A DNA stretch of 64,000 bases, taken from NCBI RefSeq assembly GCF_018446385.1, contig NC_055991.1, positions 116,231,794 through 116,295,793 on the forward strand, in the 5' to 3' direction. The translations under genes and the position numbers were made by a program. This document shows, piece after piece, positions 48,611 through 59,675 of this stretch; position 1 is the first letter of the stretch, and every line of letters starts with the position of its first letter. Under the pieces are notes generated by a model, which ran no database searches, had not been told where the DNA came from, and saw only the letters and a program-made list of their open reading frames with translations. Source of the stretch: Zingiber officinale. Its lineage: Eukaryota > Streptophyta > Magnoliopsida > Zingiberales > Zingiberaceae.

Positions 48611-51549
48611 TTGTTAATGACAAGTCTTCTTAGACTTCCTCTGGCTGTAGTCCTGTAAATCCATCAACTGAGAAGGATAATAAAGTGGAGATTCAGAGAG
48701 AGCTAGAATCAGATAATGTCAGGACTGTCTTCAATTTCACAGGTATGCCCGAGCAAGCAGGAATTACACACACAGAATTTAGAAGTTCAAAAACTACAGA
48801 AGACCTATTGAAGGAGAGTTTATTTTCTGGACGATGTCAAACTATGCCATTCATTGGAAGGAAGGCTGATTGTAAAGATTTCAGAATGAGAAAAAGAAAT
48901 AGTAAACTAAAAAATATCATTCTACCACATCAAACCTTTGCTCAAACAATTTCCTCCATTGAAGAAGTGTTTGAAAATAAATATCCAGATTCTGTTGATT
49001 GCTGCTTATCGATGGATTATTCTCCTTATCAAGAGAACTTAGTTGCTGTGTCAAGTTAAGAGAAGATTCAGTACCATCAGGTAAATCCAAACATGCTGCC
49101 TCAACCTAGGCATCTATCGATACACAAAAATCAATCCGTTTAGATGAAACTGAATGCCTTATTTCTACCACACAAAACTTGAATAACACTGGAGATAATC
49201 CAACACATGGTGAACTAAATCAAAATGATTCCGTAGATTATTTAGACAGAGAATTTGGTCTCAAATATTCAGAAAAATTTGTTCCAAAGTCTGAAATTGA
49301 GGATGTTGCTTGTGGAAGTAGCATTGCTGCAACAGAAATTGAACCTCTAGGTGCTAGTCAGGGAGGAACATGATTTACTTCAATTCTTCAGTAGAAGACT
49401 TTGATGGTGAAAATTTTATGTTTGGTGCATCATCTTTTGATTCAAAGTCCATTGTCAGCATCAAAGTATCAACACCGAAAGAAAAACAAGATGAAAGTTG
49501 TTCATGAGATTTTAAATCCTATTTCAAATTTTGCTCCCATGGATTCATCAATGAATATTCTTCAAATTCCCAGCAAGTCAATGCAACCAAACCGTGCAAG
49601 AGGAAAAAAAAATGTGAGCAATACTGGAGATGGCACAAATACCAGCCTGGAGGTCAAGAAAGAGTTCATTATTTCTGACCCTGGAAGAGTAGCAGAACAG
49701 GAAGCTTGTGAAAAGTGGAGACTTAGGTACTTATTATATCTTTTCTCATTTATTAAGTTTGTGCACTTTCATGTATTTTGTAAGGTACAAGGAGCAGCAC
49801 CTGTAACTGAGTGTGACTTTGATTAACTTTATTCAAGGTTACAAGGGCTTGTTGTTTGCAAAATGTCATCAGTTAATACAAATGGGCTTTACATTGTTGA
49901 CAATTTCACCTTCATTAGGGGTAATCAAGCTTATGCAGAAGGACATCTTCTTGAAGCCGAAGAGTACTATACACGAGGGCTGAACTCTATCTTTTAGAAA
50001 GAAAATAATCAAAGCTGAAATCAAGCATTGATGTTGTGCTATAGTAATCGTTCAGCTGCACGAATTTCCCTTGGAAGAATGAGAGATGCTCTTAATGACT
50101 GTATGCTAGCTATTGCAATAGATTCCAGCTTCCTCCGGGCTCAAGTCAGGGTTGCAAGGTGAGTCTTTATTGATTTGGTGGTTGATGCCATATTTTCATT
50201 CATTACATGTAGTATTTGATTTCAATCAGATTTTATACATGTACATTATACTTGATGATTGTCGTGAATCTTGGGATAGTTTCTCTAACTCTTCTGAAAA
50301 GCCTGCTAATTTAGTGAATCATATGTCTTCATGATGGAAAGTGTGGATTTTCTAAATTCTGAGTGCAAAAAGAATCAAGTTCTTTTTCTAACTACTTGTT
50401 CCTTGAAAGCTCTGTTTATGTGGAGACATTTTTTTTCTTCCAAAAAAGATATCACGATTAACACTTGAAACTTAAGACAAATGAGGATGGACATAAAAAG
50501 TAAAGATAATTCAATGAAAGTAAAATGGAAGAGATAAACCAACCGCTGATCAATTCTCTTTTACTTGAACTTAAATGTTGAAACTGAAAAGCGGAGACTA
50601 AGATGTGAAAGTTAAATATTCATCTATTTTAATTATTTCTGCAAATATGGTGGAGGAATGAAACATTGCTTCTATTCATGACTATAATTTAATCCTCTTG
50701 GTGACTAGTGATTTTGGCCTACAATCTGCATGTCAAGCCATTAAGTCTGGAATGCAAGTTTTTTTTAATGAAGGCCATTAAGTCTGGTATACAAGTTCCT
50801 TTTTCTTCTTACATGAGTTCATGTTCCATATTCTAAGAGCTTTCATTGGCATCACATAAAAGATGCCTGTCCTTGGGATGATTTAATGGTTACCACTGGT
50901 TGTTAAATAACAATTTAAATAGTCTTTTTTGCTGCAGATTACTTCTATCTTACCTTCGGTTGTGATATCCAGAGCACTTTTGTTATTTTTTGTAGATGTT
51001 TTTTATTAAACTTAATTTAATTGATGGTCAGATGTTTGGTTGCTTTTTTGTTTTATGTTGCATTATGATTTATACAACTAAAAACTATTACCTTATAGTT
51101 TGTTACTTGATATAGTTGCCATCTCACACTGGGTGAAGTTGATGAAGCAATAAAATTTTTTAATGACTGCTTGCTCTCAAAACATGATGGGAATCTGGAT
51201 GAAAAAATATTGACAGTCTTCTGATGGACTTCAGAAAGCTCAGGTAGCACTTGATCTAGTTCTTGTGCTGATTACTTGGTCTTCTGATATAACATGGCTG
51301 ATGTATGGTTTCTATTACATGCAAAATGACTTATGAGATTGCCTCAATAACGGTTAAACCAGTAAGGACCTGCAGGATCAGAAAGATTTTGTGATATCTT
51401 TTGAGAAAATGGTAACTAATTTGCCTGCAAGCAATTCCTTAAGCTATGACTTTTTACTAGTTTATTTTTTGTCAGTTGAATTTGTACTTACAAAGTCATG
51501 CATGTAGCAAAATATAAAGACTAGTATGCTTTTGGAAAGGGATAGCTTA

Positions 51550-51748
51550 GAGAGCGTTTGGTTTCTACTTTCATTTTATGAAAAACGGGCATTTTTCATT
51601 TTCTTAGAAAATGACATTTAGACATTCTCTATTTTCCCATAAAATGATATCTCCTTTTCTAGAAAACAAATGTGAAAATTTTCAACCAAACAATATTTTT
51701 TATTTTCTCAGAAAATGAAAATAGAAAATTTACAAGCCAAATGCCGCC
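51550..51748. mobile_element. Small Tourist-like MITE in TPR intron
   Basis: A 199-bp element with left end GAGAGCGTTTGGTTTCTA and right end (reversed) GGCGGCATTTGGCTTGTA. TTA flanks each side (51547-51549, 51749-51751). The interior has inverted blocks of TTTTCATTTT/AAAATGAAAA type. No coding. Confidence 0.65.
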
Positions 51749-54024
51749 TTAACCTTCTAAGGTTGGATATCTGATTTTTGTGCAGCATGGTATTTTCAAA
51801 AGAGATATGCGAAGCAGAATTTTTTTGAAGTCTAGGGAGATAGATGAAATTTGCAAGTGTTTGTTGTTGTTTGTGGTACAATCTTATTTGTTTAGCGTGT
51901 TATGAATCTTATGTTATTCAATTACTCTGCTGAACAAAAATTCAGCATTATGAAAGCTCTCTAAAGCTAACATGAAGACTAGATTGAGAGAACAACTCAG
52001 CATGTGTTTGTCATCACTTTTTATTTGTACATCTGGAAGTCTCTGGTACTACATATTAACAATTTCAAATGCTCTAAAATCTGAATATCAACATGATATA
52101 GGATTTACTTTGATATATAAAAAGTATATAGAAATTTTACAACAAATTCTCTCAATAGCCTACGAAACCCCACTAAATGCTCTCAAGAATGTGGATTTTG
52201 TGGGGTTTTTTTTTTTTCAATTGTTTATCTATGAATATTCTCTCTTATCAGAAAATTTCATGGGATTGCTGAAGCCTCAAAGTTGAGATATATGATCATG
52301 GTATGGACATGCTCTAAAGCAACAATATATTTTATAATTAGAAAAGTTGAATTCATTAGAGTGGAAGGTGGAGGTAAAGGCAAAGAAAATATTAGCTATT
52401 GTTATAAAAATTTAACTAATTTGTATATCAATAGTGATATAGTCTTTCCACCAGCTCAAGTTCAAACAATGGATAAAATTCATGTAGCCGATCTTAAATA
52501 GTTGGGACAAATATAGCTTGTTGATGATGATGGTTGTGCATTGAGCTCAATAGTGTTTAATCCATGTAGTCAGCTAATAATGGTTGGAATGTATTATTTG
52601 TTTTTGATGTCATTGTCATTTAAGTAGAGATGCAATTCCTGAGCTACTCCTTCAATTGTTTTATACTTTAATTTGTAGCACATAAATTACATATAGTGTT
52701 TCATGAGGCCCATATTACCAGTAAATGCAGATTATATTTGCATTTTTCTTCAATAATAACTCACTTTATCATGGAGTGCCAATGTAGGATGACTAATTGC
52801 ACTCCCTGATAAAGGGTTCTTTTTTGACCCATTTCATTAATGACATGGACATACACATTCATGTTTTCTCTACTTAATGGTACAATTCAAATGCTATATG
52901 GAAATTAAATTTTCCAAATTGAAGGGTTCAAGTATATGAAGAATCCACTGAGTGTCTAAGATATACATAAAAAGGGTTTGAGTAATTTGAAAAAGGAAAT
53001 TTGTATTTATGCTTTGCTGCTGGCTCATTCCTGCCTCATATGAACCATAATAATTAACTATGTTGTAACCTATTTGGAAGAAAGAGTTACCTGCTGATTT
53101 TTTTATGGTTTGGTTCTTACAGCTAATTGATGATTAACATTGCTAGACTACTGCTATACGTGCTAATCCTCAACAAATAAAATTTTCATGTTGAATTATT
53201 CTGTTTGCTTTAGTTATGCTAGTTGTGTGCACTTTTTGTTCGATTACCTTTGCCTTCACAAATTGGTAGACTAAAATACTTCTTTGGTGCCATAGCAAGT
53301 GGCTGATCGCATGAGCCAGGTTGAGGAGCTTTTACTCAAAAGGACATCTAATGGACTGATAAAGGCGTTACAACTGATCTCTGAGTCCTTAGTAATAAGT
53401 GCACATTCAGAAAAATTAATGGCAATGAAAGCTGAGGCTCTTATGGTTTGTAATTTTAAATTTAATTGTCTATGGTTTGAATAGCGTCCTTAGTACCATA
53501 ATGACCATTCTTCTCTTCTATTCGAATATATATTGGAAAGTAGCAAGAGGATTCATATTATCTTAGATACATGTTTTGAAGATCTATTTTAGTATCCTGA
53601 ATATTGTTCTTCAATTTTACAGCTCCAAAGGTATGAAGAAGTAATCAACTTCAGTGAGCAGACTATGGGACATGCCGAAGTTAATGCTTTATCTTCTGGA
53701 GCCAATTTACAGCCAAACAAAGAAGGTAACTCTGTAAATCTCCAAATTTTCCCCCTATATTGCTGGCGTTGGCTCCTGAAGGCAAGGGCTAACTTCTATT
53801 TAGGAAAACTAGATCAAGCATTTGAATTGCAGAAGAAGCTTGAATAAGGGAAAAGTATAGTGGACAAGTACTGTTAAATTTCACTATATTTTCTCAGAAT
53901 TTAACAGGATAATGTTGTTTCTTCAAATATGTTCTTACAAATATTTTATTTACCTAGGGATAGCAGCAACTCAGACTCTTCCACATCACTGTATGCCTCT
54001 GTATGTGAGCTGTTACGCCTTAAA

Positions 54025-54813
54025 GTAAGCCATTTATTTTCTTTTTGGCATTATGCTTAGTAGAACTATTTTAAAAAATTTATGTAACATGATTTATACT
54101 TCAGGCACCTAAGCATACCTTTGGCCTTTCTTTTCTGTAATCTCAGAACATTTGGTAACATTAAGTTCAGATCAGCTCCACTTTGTTAGGGCAAACCCTA
54201 TGTGGCTTTTGTTTTCATGTTATTTATTTTGTTACGATTGGTGTTGGTTTACTTTAAAACAATGGCATATCGGCTTAGTAAATGTTTATGATGAGAATAA
54301 AAGGGAAAAGTAAGTAAACTTGGAGATACTGAAATCATTTCAACAAGTGGTGCAAAAAATGATAACCAAAAGCTAGGAGAGGATTTAATGAAGGACTGAT
54401 AATCAAAGAAGTGAAACAATAACTGCAGGAACAGCATCTGGTTTGAAGATGCATCCTGATCTAGCAGTAGGTCTGTTAATTTTCTGTTTGCTTCATAGGA
54501 ATCTGGAGCTTACAACCACGTGCATCACCAAACATGAAATTTTCGACGATAGACTCATCTATTCAATTTTTGATGATTGTGATGTTGACAATGTATGATG
54601 ACACAATTCTTTCCACTTTCCTGGCATATAAATATTCTTGTCATGGGATACTGAAATGTTAGTCAGTCATTATACTTTGGTTGCAAATGCATCATAACAA
54701 AATAATCTTTCAGTTTGAAGGGCGTGTTGATGGTCTAACTTCATATTTCTTCTCATTGTCATAATCATTGCAAGTCATCTATGGTTTATTAAATATCTCA
54801 GTAAGAAAACAAG
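54025..54813. other. Probable intron of the TPR gene up to the copia insertion
   Basis: No exon recognised. AT-rich, with no further TPR or DnaJ coding sequence seen. It ends at ACAAG (54809-54813), which should recur after the far LTR of the copia element if the insertion is simple. Confidence 0.45.
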
Positions 54814-54979
54814 TGTTGTGGACAGGAATAAGAAATGATTCAATCATCATTGTTGTGAGAAGCAAGGGTAGATAGGTCTTTTTATCTTTTGTTAATAAGT
54901 TGATTCTTAGGGTTGTATGGCTATATAAACATATGTAATTCGACTGGAAATAGATGAATCTTTAAACTCTTTTATTACA
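54814..54979 (+). repeat. Putative 5' LTR of the copia element
   Basis: It runs TGTTGTGGACAGG to TTTTATTACA, about 166 bp, with a TATATAAAC box near 54921. It ends 3 bases before a primer-binding site. The partner LTR is beyond the window, so the left edge rests on the TG start and the family's usual short LTR. Confidence 0.65.
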
Positions 54980-54982
54980 ACA

Positions 54983-54994
54983 TGGTATCAGAGC
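54983..54994 (+). other. Copia primer-binding site, tRNA-Met type
   Basis: TGGTATCAGAGC, directly after the LTR end. Confidence 0.9.
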
Positions 54995-55239
54995 AACCCT
55001 AACCCTAGTGGCGCCGCACCCCTCTTTCTCTTCTTCTCGATCTCTCCTCTGATCGAAGCCGACCTCTCTTCTTTTCCCCTCTTCCTTCTCGATTCTCTCT
55101 TGCGAGCGACTCAACGCCGACGGGGGATACTCGGAGTCGCCGAGACGGATCGATCTTGGATCGTGGAGGAGGGAAACCCGTCGCGTCTCCGGCTTCTTTC
55201 TTCTCTTCGGCCTCGATCACCACCGAACAGCAGCTCCTT

Positions 55240-55385
55240 CTTCCAGCGGCGACGCCCTCGCGACTTCTTCCAGCGGCGTCTCTTCTGCTGCTCGCGACTT
55301 CTTCCAGCGGCGACGCTCCTTCTCCTGCTCGCGACTTCTTCCAGCGGTGTCTCTTCTCTGCTCGCGACTTCTTCCAGCGGCGTCT
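55240..55385 (+). repeat. ~36-bp minisatellite in copia leader
   Basis: The word CGACTTCTTCCAGCGGCG or a close variant recurs about four to five times, separated by CTCTTCTGCTGCTCG-like spacers. It lies between the primer-binding site and gag. Open frames over it on both strands are repeat artefacts. Confidence 0.75.
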
Positions 55386-55631
55386 AGGGCACAGCGGCGA
55401 CATTTTTTTCTTCTTCCTTCTTCATCTCGCGACGCTGCCCAATCTCTTCATCTCGTGCAGTGATTCCTTCACCGCTGGTGCAGTGCCGATCTCTGCTTCC
55501 TTCCCCGACACCGCCACCTTATCTCTTGTGCAGTGCCGGCGGCGGTTCCTCTTCTGATCTCCTTGTGTGGCGCAGGCGGCTATTTCTCGAAGCTGTGATT
55601 TCTCTAGCATTCTTTTTTTTTTGTAAGTGTA

Positions 55632-58104
55632 ATGGCGGATAACGCTAGTGAAACCTCGGGGATTTCTGCGAATCCTATGGCGCCTTCAGGACAGGTACAA
55701 CCATTTTTCACAATGGCAGGCACAGGAGGGCCCGGTCTTCAGATAGTATCAGAAAAATTGTCCGAGACAAATTATGCATCCTGGGCAGTTGCTATTGAAC
55801 TTTATGTCGAAGACCATGATAAACTTGATATTCTTCACGGCTCTAAAGTGAAACCAGATGAAAAGGATCCTAGCTTTCGCACTTGGCGGCGTGACAATAT
55901 TCAATTAATGACTTGAATACTTAACTCTGTTAGTTCTGGCATCAAACAAGTCATTCTTCATAACAAAACAGCGTATGACATGTGGAAGACACTGGAGCAG
56001 ATGTATGGACGTCGACATGATATGCTGCGTATTTATCAGCTCAGCAGTCAAATTTTCAAACTTGAACAAGGTTCTATGTCAGTCACCAATTATTTTGCTA
56101 CTCTGAAGGGGCTGTGGGATGAGTTTGACTACTACCAGATGGAAAACTGGAGTTCCACTGATGATCATCAGAGATATTTAAAGCTTCTGGAAAAAGACAG
56201 AATTATTAAATTTTTGGATGGACTTAATGCAGAGTTTGAAAACTTAAAAGGGCAAATCCTTGGTCTTGATCCTACTCCCTCTCTAGAACAAGTTTACTAC
56301 AAAATTCTCAGTGAAGAAGGTAGAAGAAGGACGATGAACAACAAGGGGATTTCCACGATAAGCCCTCCGATTGGGGAGACCTCTGTCTTTATTGGTTCTG
56401 CAAACAAGTTCCGACCTGGGGGAACTAAAGGACGAGGAGACAGATTTTGTCGGCACTGCAAGAGGACTAATCATGATTCAGATTTCTGTTGGGAAAAATA
56501 TCCAGAAAAGAAACCTGAAAAATTTAAACATAATGCTAAGAAGGCTCCTAATAGTGGTAATATTGCTATCCAAAAGTTAGAAAATGAAGAGATTATTGGT
56601 TCCTCTGCCTTCTACCACTGGATTGTCTTCTACTGATATTGTTAACCTCCATCATCTTCTCTCTCGGCTTCAGGCTTCATCTTCTGTCTCTACTCCAGTT
56701 CAAGCGCACACAGGTATTCATAGCTTGGGATTAAGTGTTACTGGTCCTAGCTTTTACAGCCCCTGAGTCATTGATTCAGGAGCTACAGATCACATGACAA
56801 ATGCTGCTAACTCCTTTATTTCTTACTCTTTATCCTCTGGGCAGGAGAAAGTGATCATTGCAGATGGAACCAAAGCCACTGTTGCTGGCAAAGGTTCCAT
56901 AAAACTTACAGATCATTTTTTTCTATCCTCTGCACTTCACGTTCCTTCCGTTTCTATTAATTTACTTTCTGTTAGTAGCATTACTAAACAACTACACTGC
57001 TCCGTAACCTTTTTTCCTGATCATTGTGTCTTCCAGGATCTCGAGACCAAGCAGACGATTGGGACTGGCCGTGAAGTAGGGGGTCTTTATTATTATCAGC
57101 TTGAAACAACATCTGCTCTGAAATCTGCAGCCAAGTGTTTGGAAAATAAGCATAAAGAAATTCTTTTATGGCATTCTTGGTTGGGTCATTTGTCTTTTCA
57201 GTCTTTGAAAATTTTATTTCCTAGTCTCTTCTTTTCTGTTCCTCTTCAGTCATTTCAATGTGAAATCTATCAGTTATCCAAACATTGTAGAACCCATTTT
57301 TCTGAGTCTATAAAGAAGAGTTTGTCTCCATTTGATCTTGTTCATTCGGATGTGTGGGGGCCCTCTCCTGTGACTTCGTTGGATGACTACCGATATTTTC
57401 TTTCTTTTATTGATGACTACACCCACTGTACATGGCTTTATTTGATGAAAACCAGGGAAGAAGTTCCTCGTCTCATTCAAAATTTTTGTATAATGGTTGA
57501 AACCCAATTTGGCTCAAGGGTGAAGATTCTTCGTTCTGACAATGCCCGTGAGTAGTTTGCACAGTCTCTAAATACTTTTCTTGAGGATTCCGGAATTCTT
57601 CATGAGTCATCCTGTCCTTACACACCATAACAAAATGGAGTGGCTGAAAGAAAGAATCGTCATATCCTTGAAACAGCCCGTGCCTTATTATTTCAACGTC
57701 ACTTACCCAAATATTTCTGGGCTGATGCTGTCCTTGCAGCTGCTTATCTCATCAATCGATTGCCATCTAGAGGTCTCGGGAACCGGTGTCCTCTCACTAT
57801 TCTTCATCCTGGCGTAGAGTTGTTCTCCCTTACTCCTCGGGTTTTTGGTTCTCTTTGTTTTATTCATGTTCTTGGTCCCAAGTCCTCTAAACTTGATCCT
57901 TGTTCTATACGAGGTGTTTTTATAGGGTATTCCACTTGTCAGAAAGGCTACAAGTGCTTTGATCCTATTACTAGGACAAGATATATCTTGAAGGATGTTA
58001 CCTTTTTTGAGTCCGAGTCCTATTATTCTCCTCAGTCTCGTCCTCAGGGGGAGAATACTACCTCTTCCTTTGTACCTCAAGTGGTTCCCCATGATTCCTT
58101 CTAG
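55632..58104 (+). pseudogene. Copia gag, protease and integrase part, broken
   Basis: The gag start MADNASETSGISANPMAPSG is followed by the copia-type gag (ETNYASWAVAIELYVEDHD, MYGRRHDMLRIYQL). A CCHC knuckle (CRHCKRTNHDSDFCWEK) lies near 56448. Protease is marked by IDSGATDHMT (about 56772). The GAG-pre-integrase segment (HSWLGHLSFQSLK) is near 57171 and the integrase core (HSDVWGP, FIDDYTHCTW) near 57345-57430. About four or five breaks in the frame; treated as a fossil. Confidence 0.88.
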
Positions 58105-58290
58105 GACACGTTCATGGAAAATGGAAAGATGCTCCATCACAGGCACTGATCGAACATCACAGAATACCAACCTTGGCTTTAGGAATAACCTTGATGGCAA
58201 CCTCCTGCCCCTTCATACGAACGCGGGCTTCGGCGGCCAACGCGGGCTTCGGCGGGCTTAGGTATTTTAGGTACGTTTTTAATCACTAAA
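58105..58290. other. Junction filler, possible kinase exon scrap
   Basis: Between the copia left part and the hAT region is about 190 bp that fits neither. It has a 15-bp direct repeat CGCGGGCTTCGGCGG (about 58222 and 58241). On the minus strand, 58222-58172 reads KGQEVAIKVIPKAK and then GTTGGT. This resembles the glycine-loop to VAIK segment of plant CDPK-related kinases, ending where those genes have an exon boundary. The stretch is short and alone, so this is tentative. Confidence 0.4.
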
Positions 58291-58429
58291 TCAGATTTGC
58301 GGAGAGGCTGGCGCTTCGTCTTCTTTCTTTCATCGCCGACTTGTGTCTTCTCTCATCGCCGCCTGCAACATCCGGTGAGTTTTTATTATTTTCTTGTTCT
58401 GTTCATTGTTTTTTTTTTGTTTCTTCGTC

Positions 58430-58665
58430 GTCGCGACGTCGCGGCAACTCTCCGGCAACACCGGACGAGTCGCAGGGCATCAGACGCCACCGGAAGCGTC
58501 GCCGGAAGCGTCCGGCGCGCGCCGCTGGAAGCAACGCCGGACTTCGCCGGACCACCGGACTCGTCCGGCGACGCTTCCGGCGGCGCCGGAGGCCTCCCGC
58601 GAGGCGCCGGTGGCGTCCAGTGGCGGCCGGTGGCGTTCGACGTCGCGGCATCGCGGCGTTTTTTT
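58430..58665. other. GC-rich CCGGCG-type island
   Basis: Dense in CCGG and CGCCGG words, giving long open frames in several frames on both strands. These are compositional. It turns abruptly into very AT-rich DNA at about 58670. It probably belongs to the 5' region of the hAT element. Confidence 0.55.
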
Positions 58666-58950
58666 CTTCGAGATTTAATATTTTGTATTTATTTTATTTA
58701 ATAATTAATAAATTAAAACAATTCCTAACGGGATAATTTCAATAATAGGGTAGGCTTTAGGGTTCGGTTCATAAAGCCTAATAGAAATATAGAATTCAAT
58801 AATAATAGTATTATTATAATACTAATAGATTTAATTTTTTTAATAAATATTAATTTATATAACAGATTTAAAAAAAATAAAAATCATTATAAATATTTTC
58901 AATTATCATTTATCAGATTTAAAAATATAAAAATAAATAAAATTTAAAAA

Positions 58951-59430
58951 ATCATAATACATATTATTAATTTATGTAAATCGTATTTATAAATTTTATA
59001 TATTATTAATTTATATTAATCAGATTTATAAATATTAAAATTTTAAAAATTCTAATAAATATTATTAATTTATATAAATCAGTTTTAAAATATGAAAATT
59101 AAATTAAACTTTTAAAAATTTCAATAAATATTATTAATTTATATATAAAAGTATAAAACAGATTTCAAAATATAAAAAAAAAATTTAAAAATCATAATAC
59201 ATATTAATATATTATTAATTTATATAAATCGTATTTATAAATTTTATATATTATTAATTTATATTAATCAGATTTATAAATATTAAAATTTTAAAAATTC
59301 TAATAAATATTATTAATTTATATAAATCAGTTTTAAAAATATGAAAATTAAATTATATTTTTTAAAATTCCAATAAATATTATTAATTTATATATAAAAG
59401 TATAAAACAGATTTAAAAATATAAAAAATA
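58951..59430 (+). repeat. Two tandem AT-rich repeats, ~240-bp period
   Basis: The block beginning ATCATAATACATATTA at 58951 repeats at 59191 with a small insertion. It keeps the same order of landmarks (ATCGTATTTATAAATTTTAT, TTAATCAGATTTATAAATAT, TATATAAAAGTATAAAACAG). The copies are close to identical by eye. Confidence 0.8.
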
Positions 59431-59675
59431 TATTTTAAATTTAAGTTTTTTAAACAAATATCTATTATCTAATAAATGTTATTAGTTAGATAACTTAGAT
59501 ACTTAGATTAAGATATAATGATATATAAAAAATATTCTTAGACTTGTTAATGTTATATTTCATTATTTTGTATCGTTTGGTATAGTAAAAAGGTATAATT
59601 AAATTTTATTATCATGTTATGTTGTTAACTTGTTAAATTGTTATATATAATTTTTTCAGATTATCTGTTAACATA

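Larger units (their letters stand above)
46716..54024 (+). pseudogene. TPR protein pseudogene (plant TPR-DnaJ, TPR15/TPR16-like), 3' part not in view
   Basis: Six exons can be traced: about 46716-49728, 49919-50158, 51116-51243, 53296-53445, 53623-53847 and 53958-54024. Exon 1 is a long low-complexity N-terminal region (RMDVISDTEDETGFNPF, SKPRLANARKK) with four internal repeats. Exons 2-5 hold TPR units: GNQAYAEGHLLEAEEYYTRG, YSNRSAARISLGRMRDALND, CHLTLGEVDEAIKFFNDCL, ARANFYLGKLDQAF. Exon 6 reads LYASVCELLRLK, the usual lead-in to the second TPR block. In relatives that block and a DnaJ domain follow, giving a co-chaperone. Here at least six frameshifts and several in-frame stops break the frame (for example TAG at 46911, TGA and TAG in exon 2, a shift and stop in exon 3). 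The later exons are missing; a copia element begins 790 bp on. The splice sites are well kept, so decay is recent. Confidence 0.82.

Noticed and set aside
55005-55610. Long frames on both strands before copia gag
   Set aside because: Produced by a GC-rich minisatellite in the element's leader.
58297-58736. Four overlapping Arg/Ala/Pro-rich frames
   Set aside because: CCGG-rich composition removes stops in many frames; no conserved motif.
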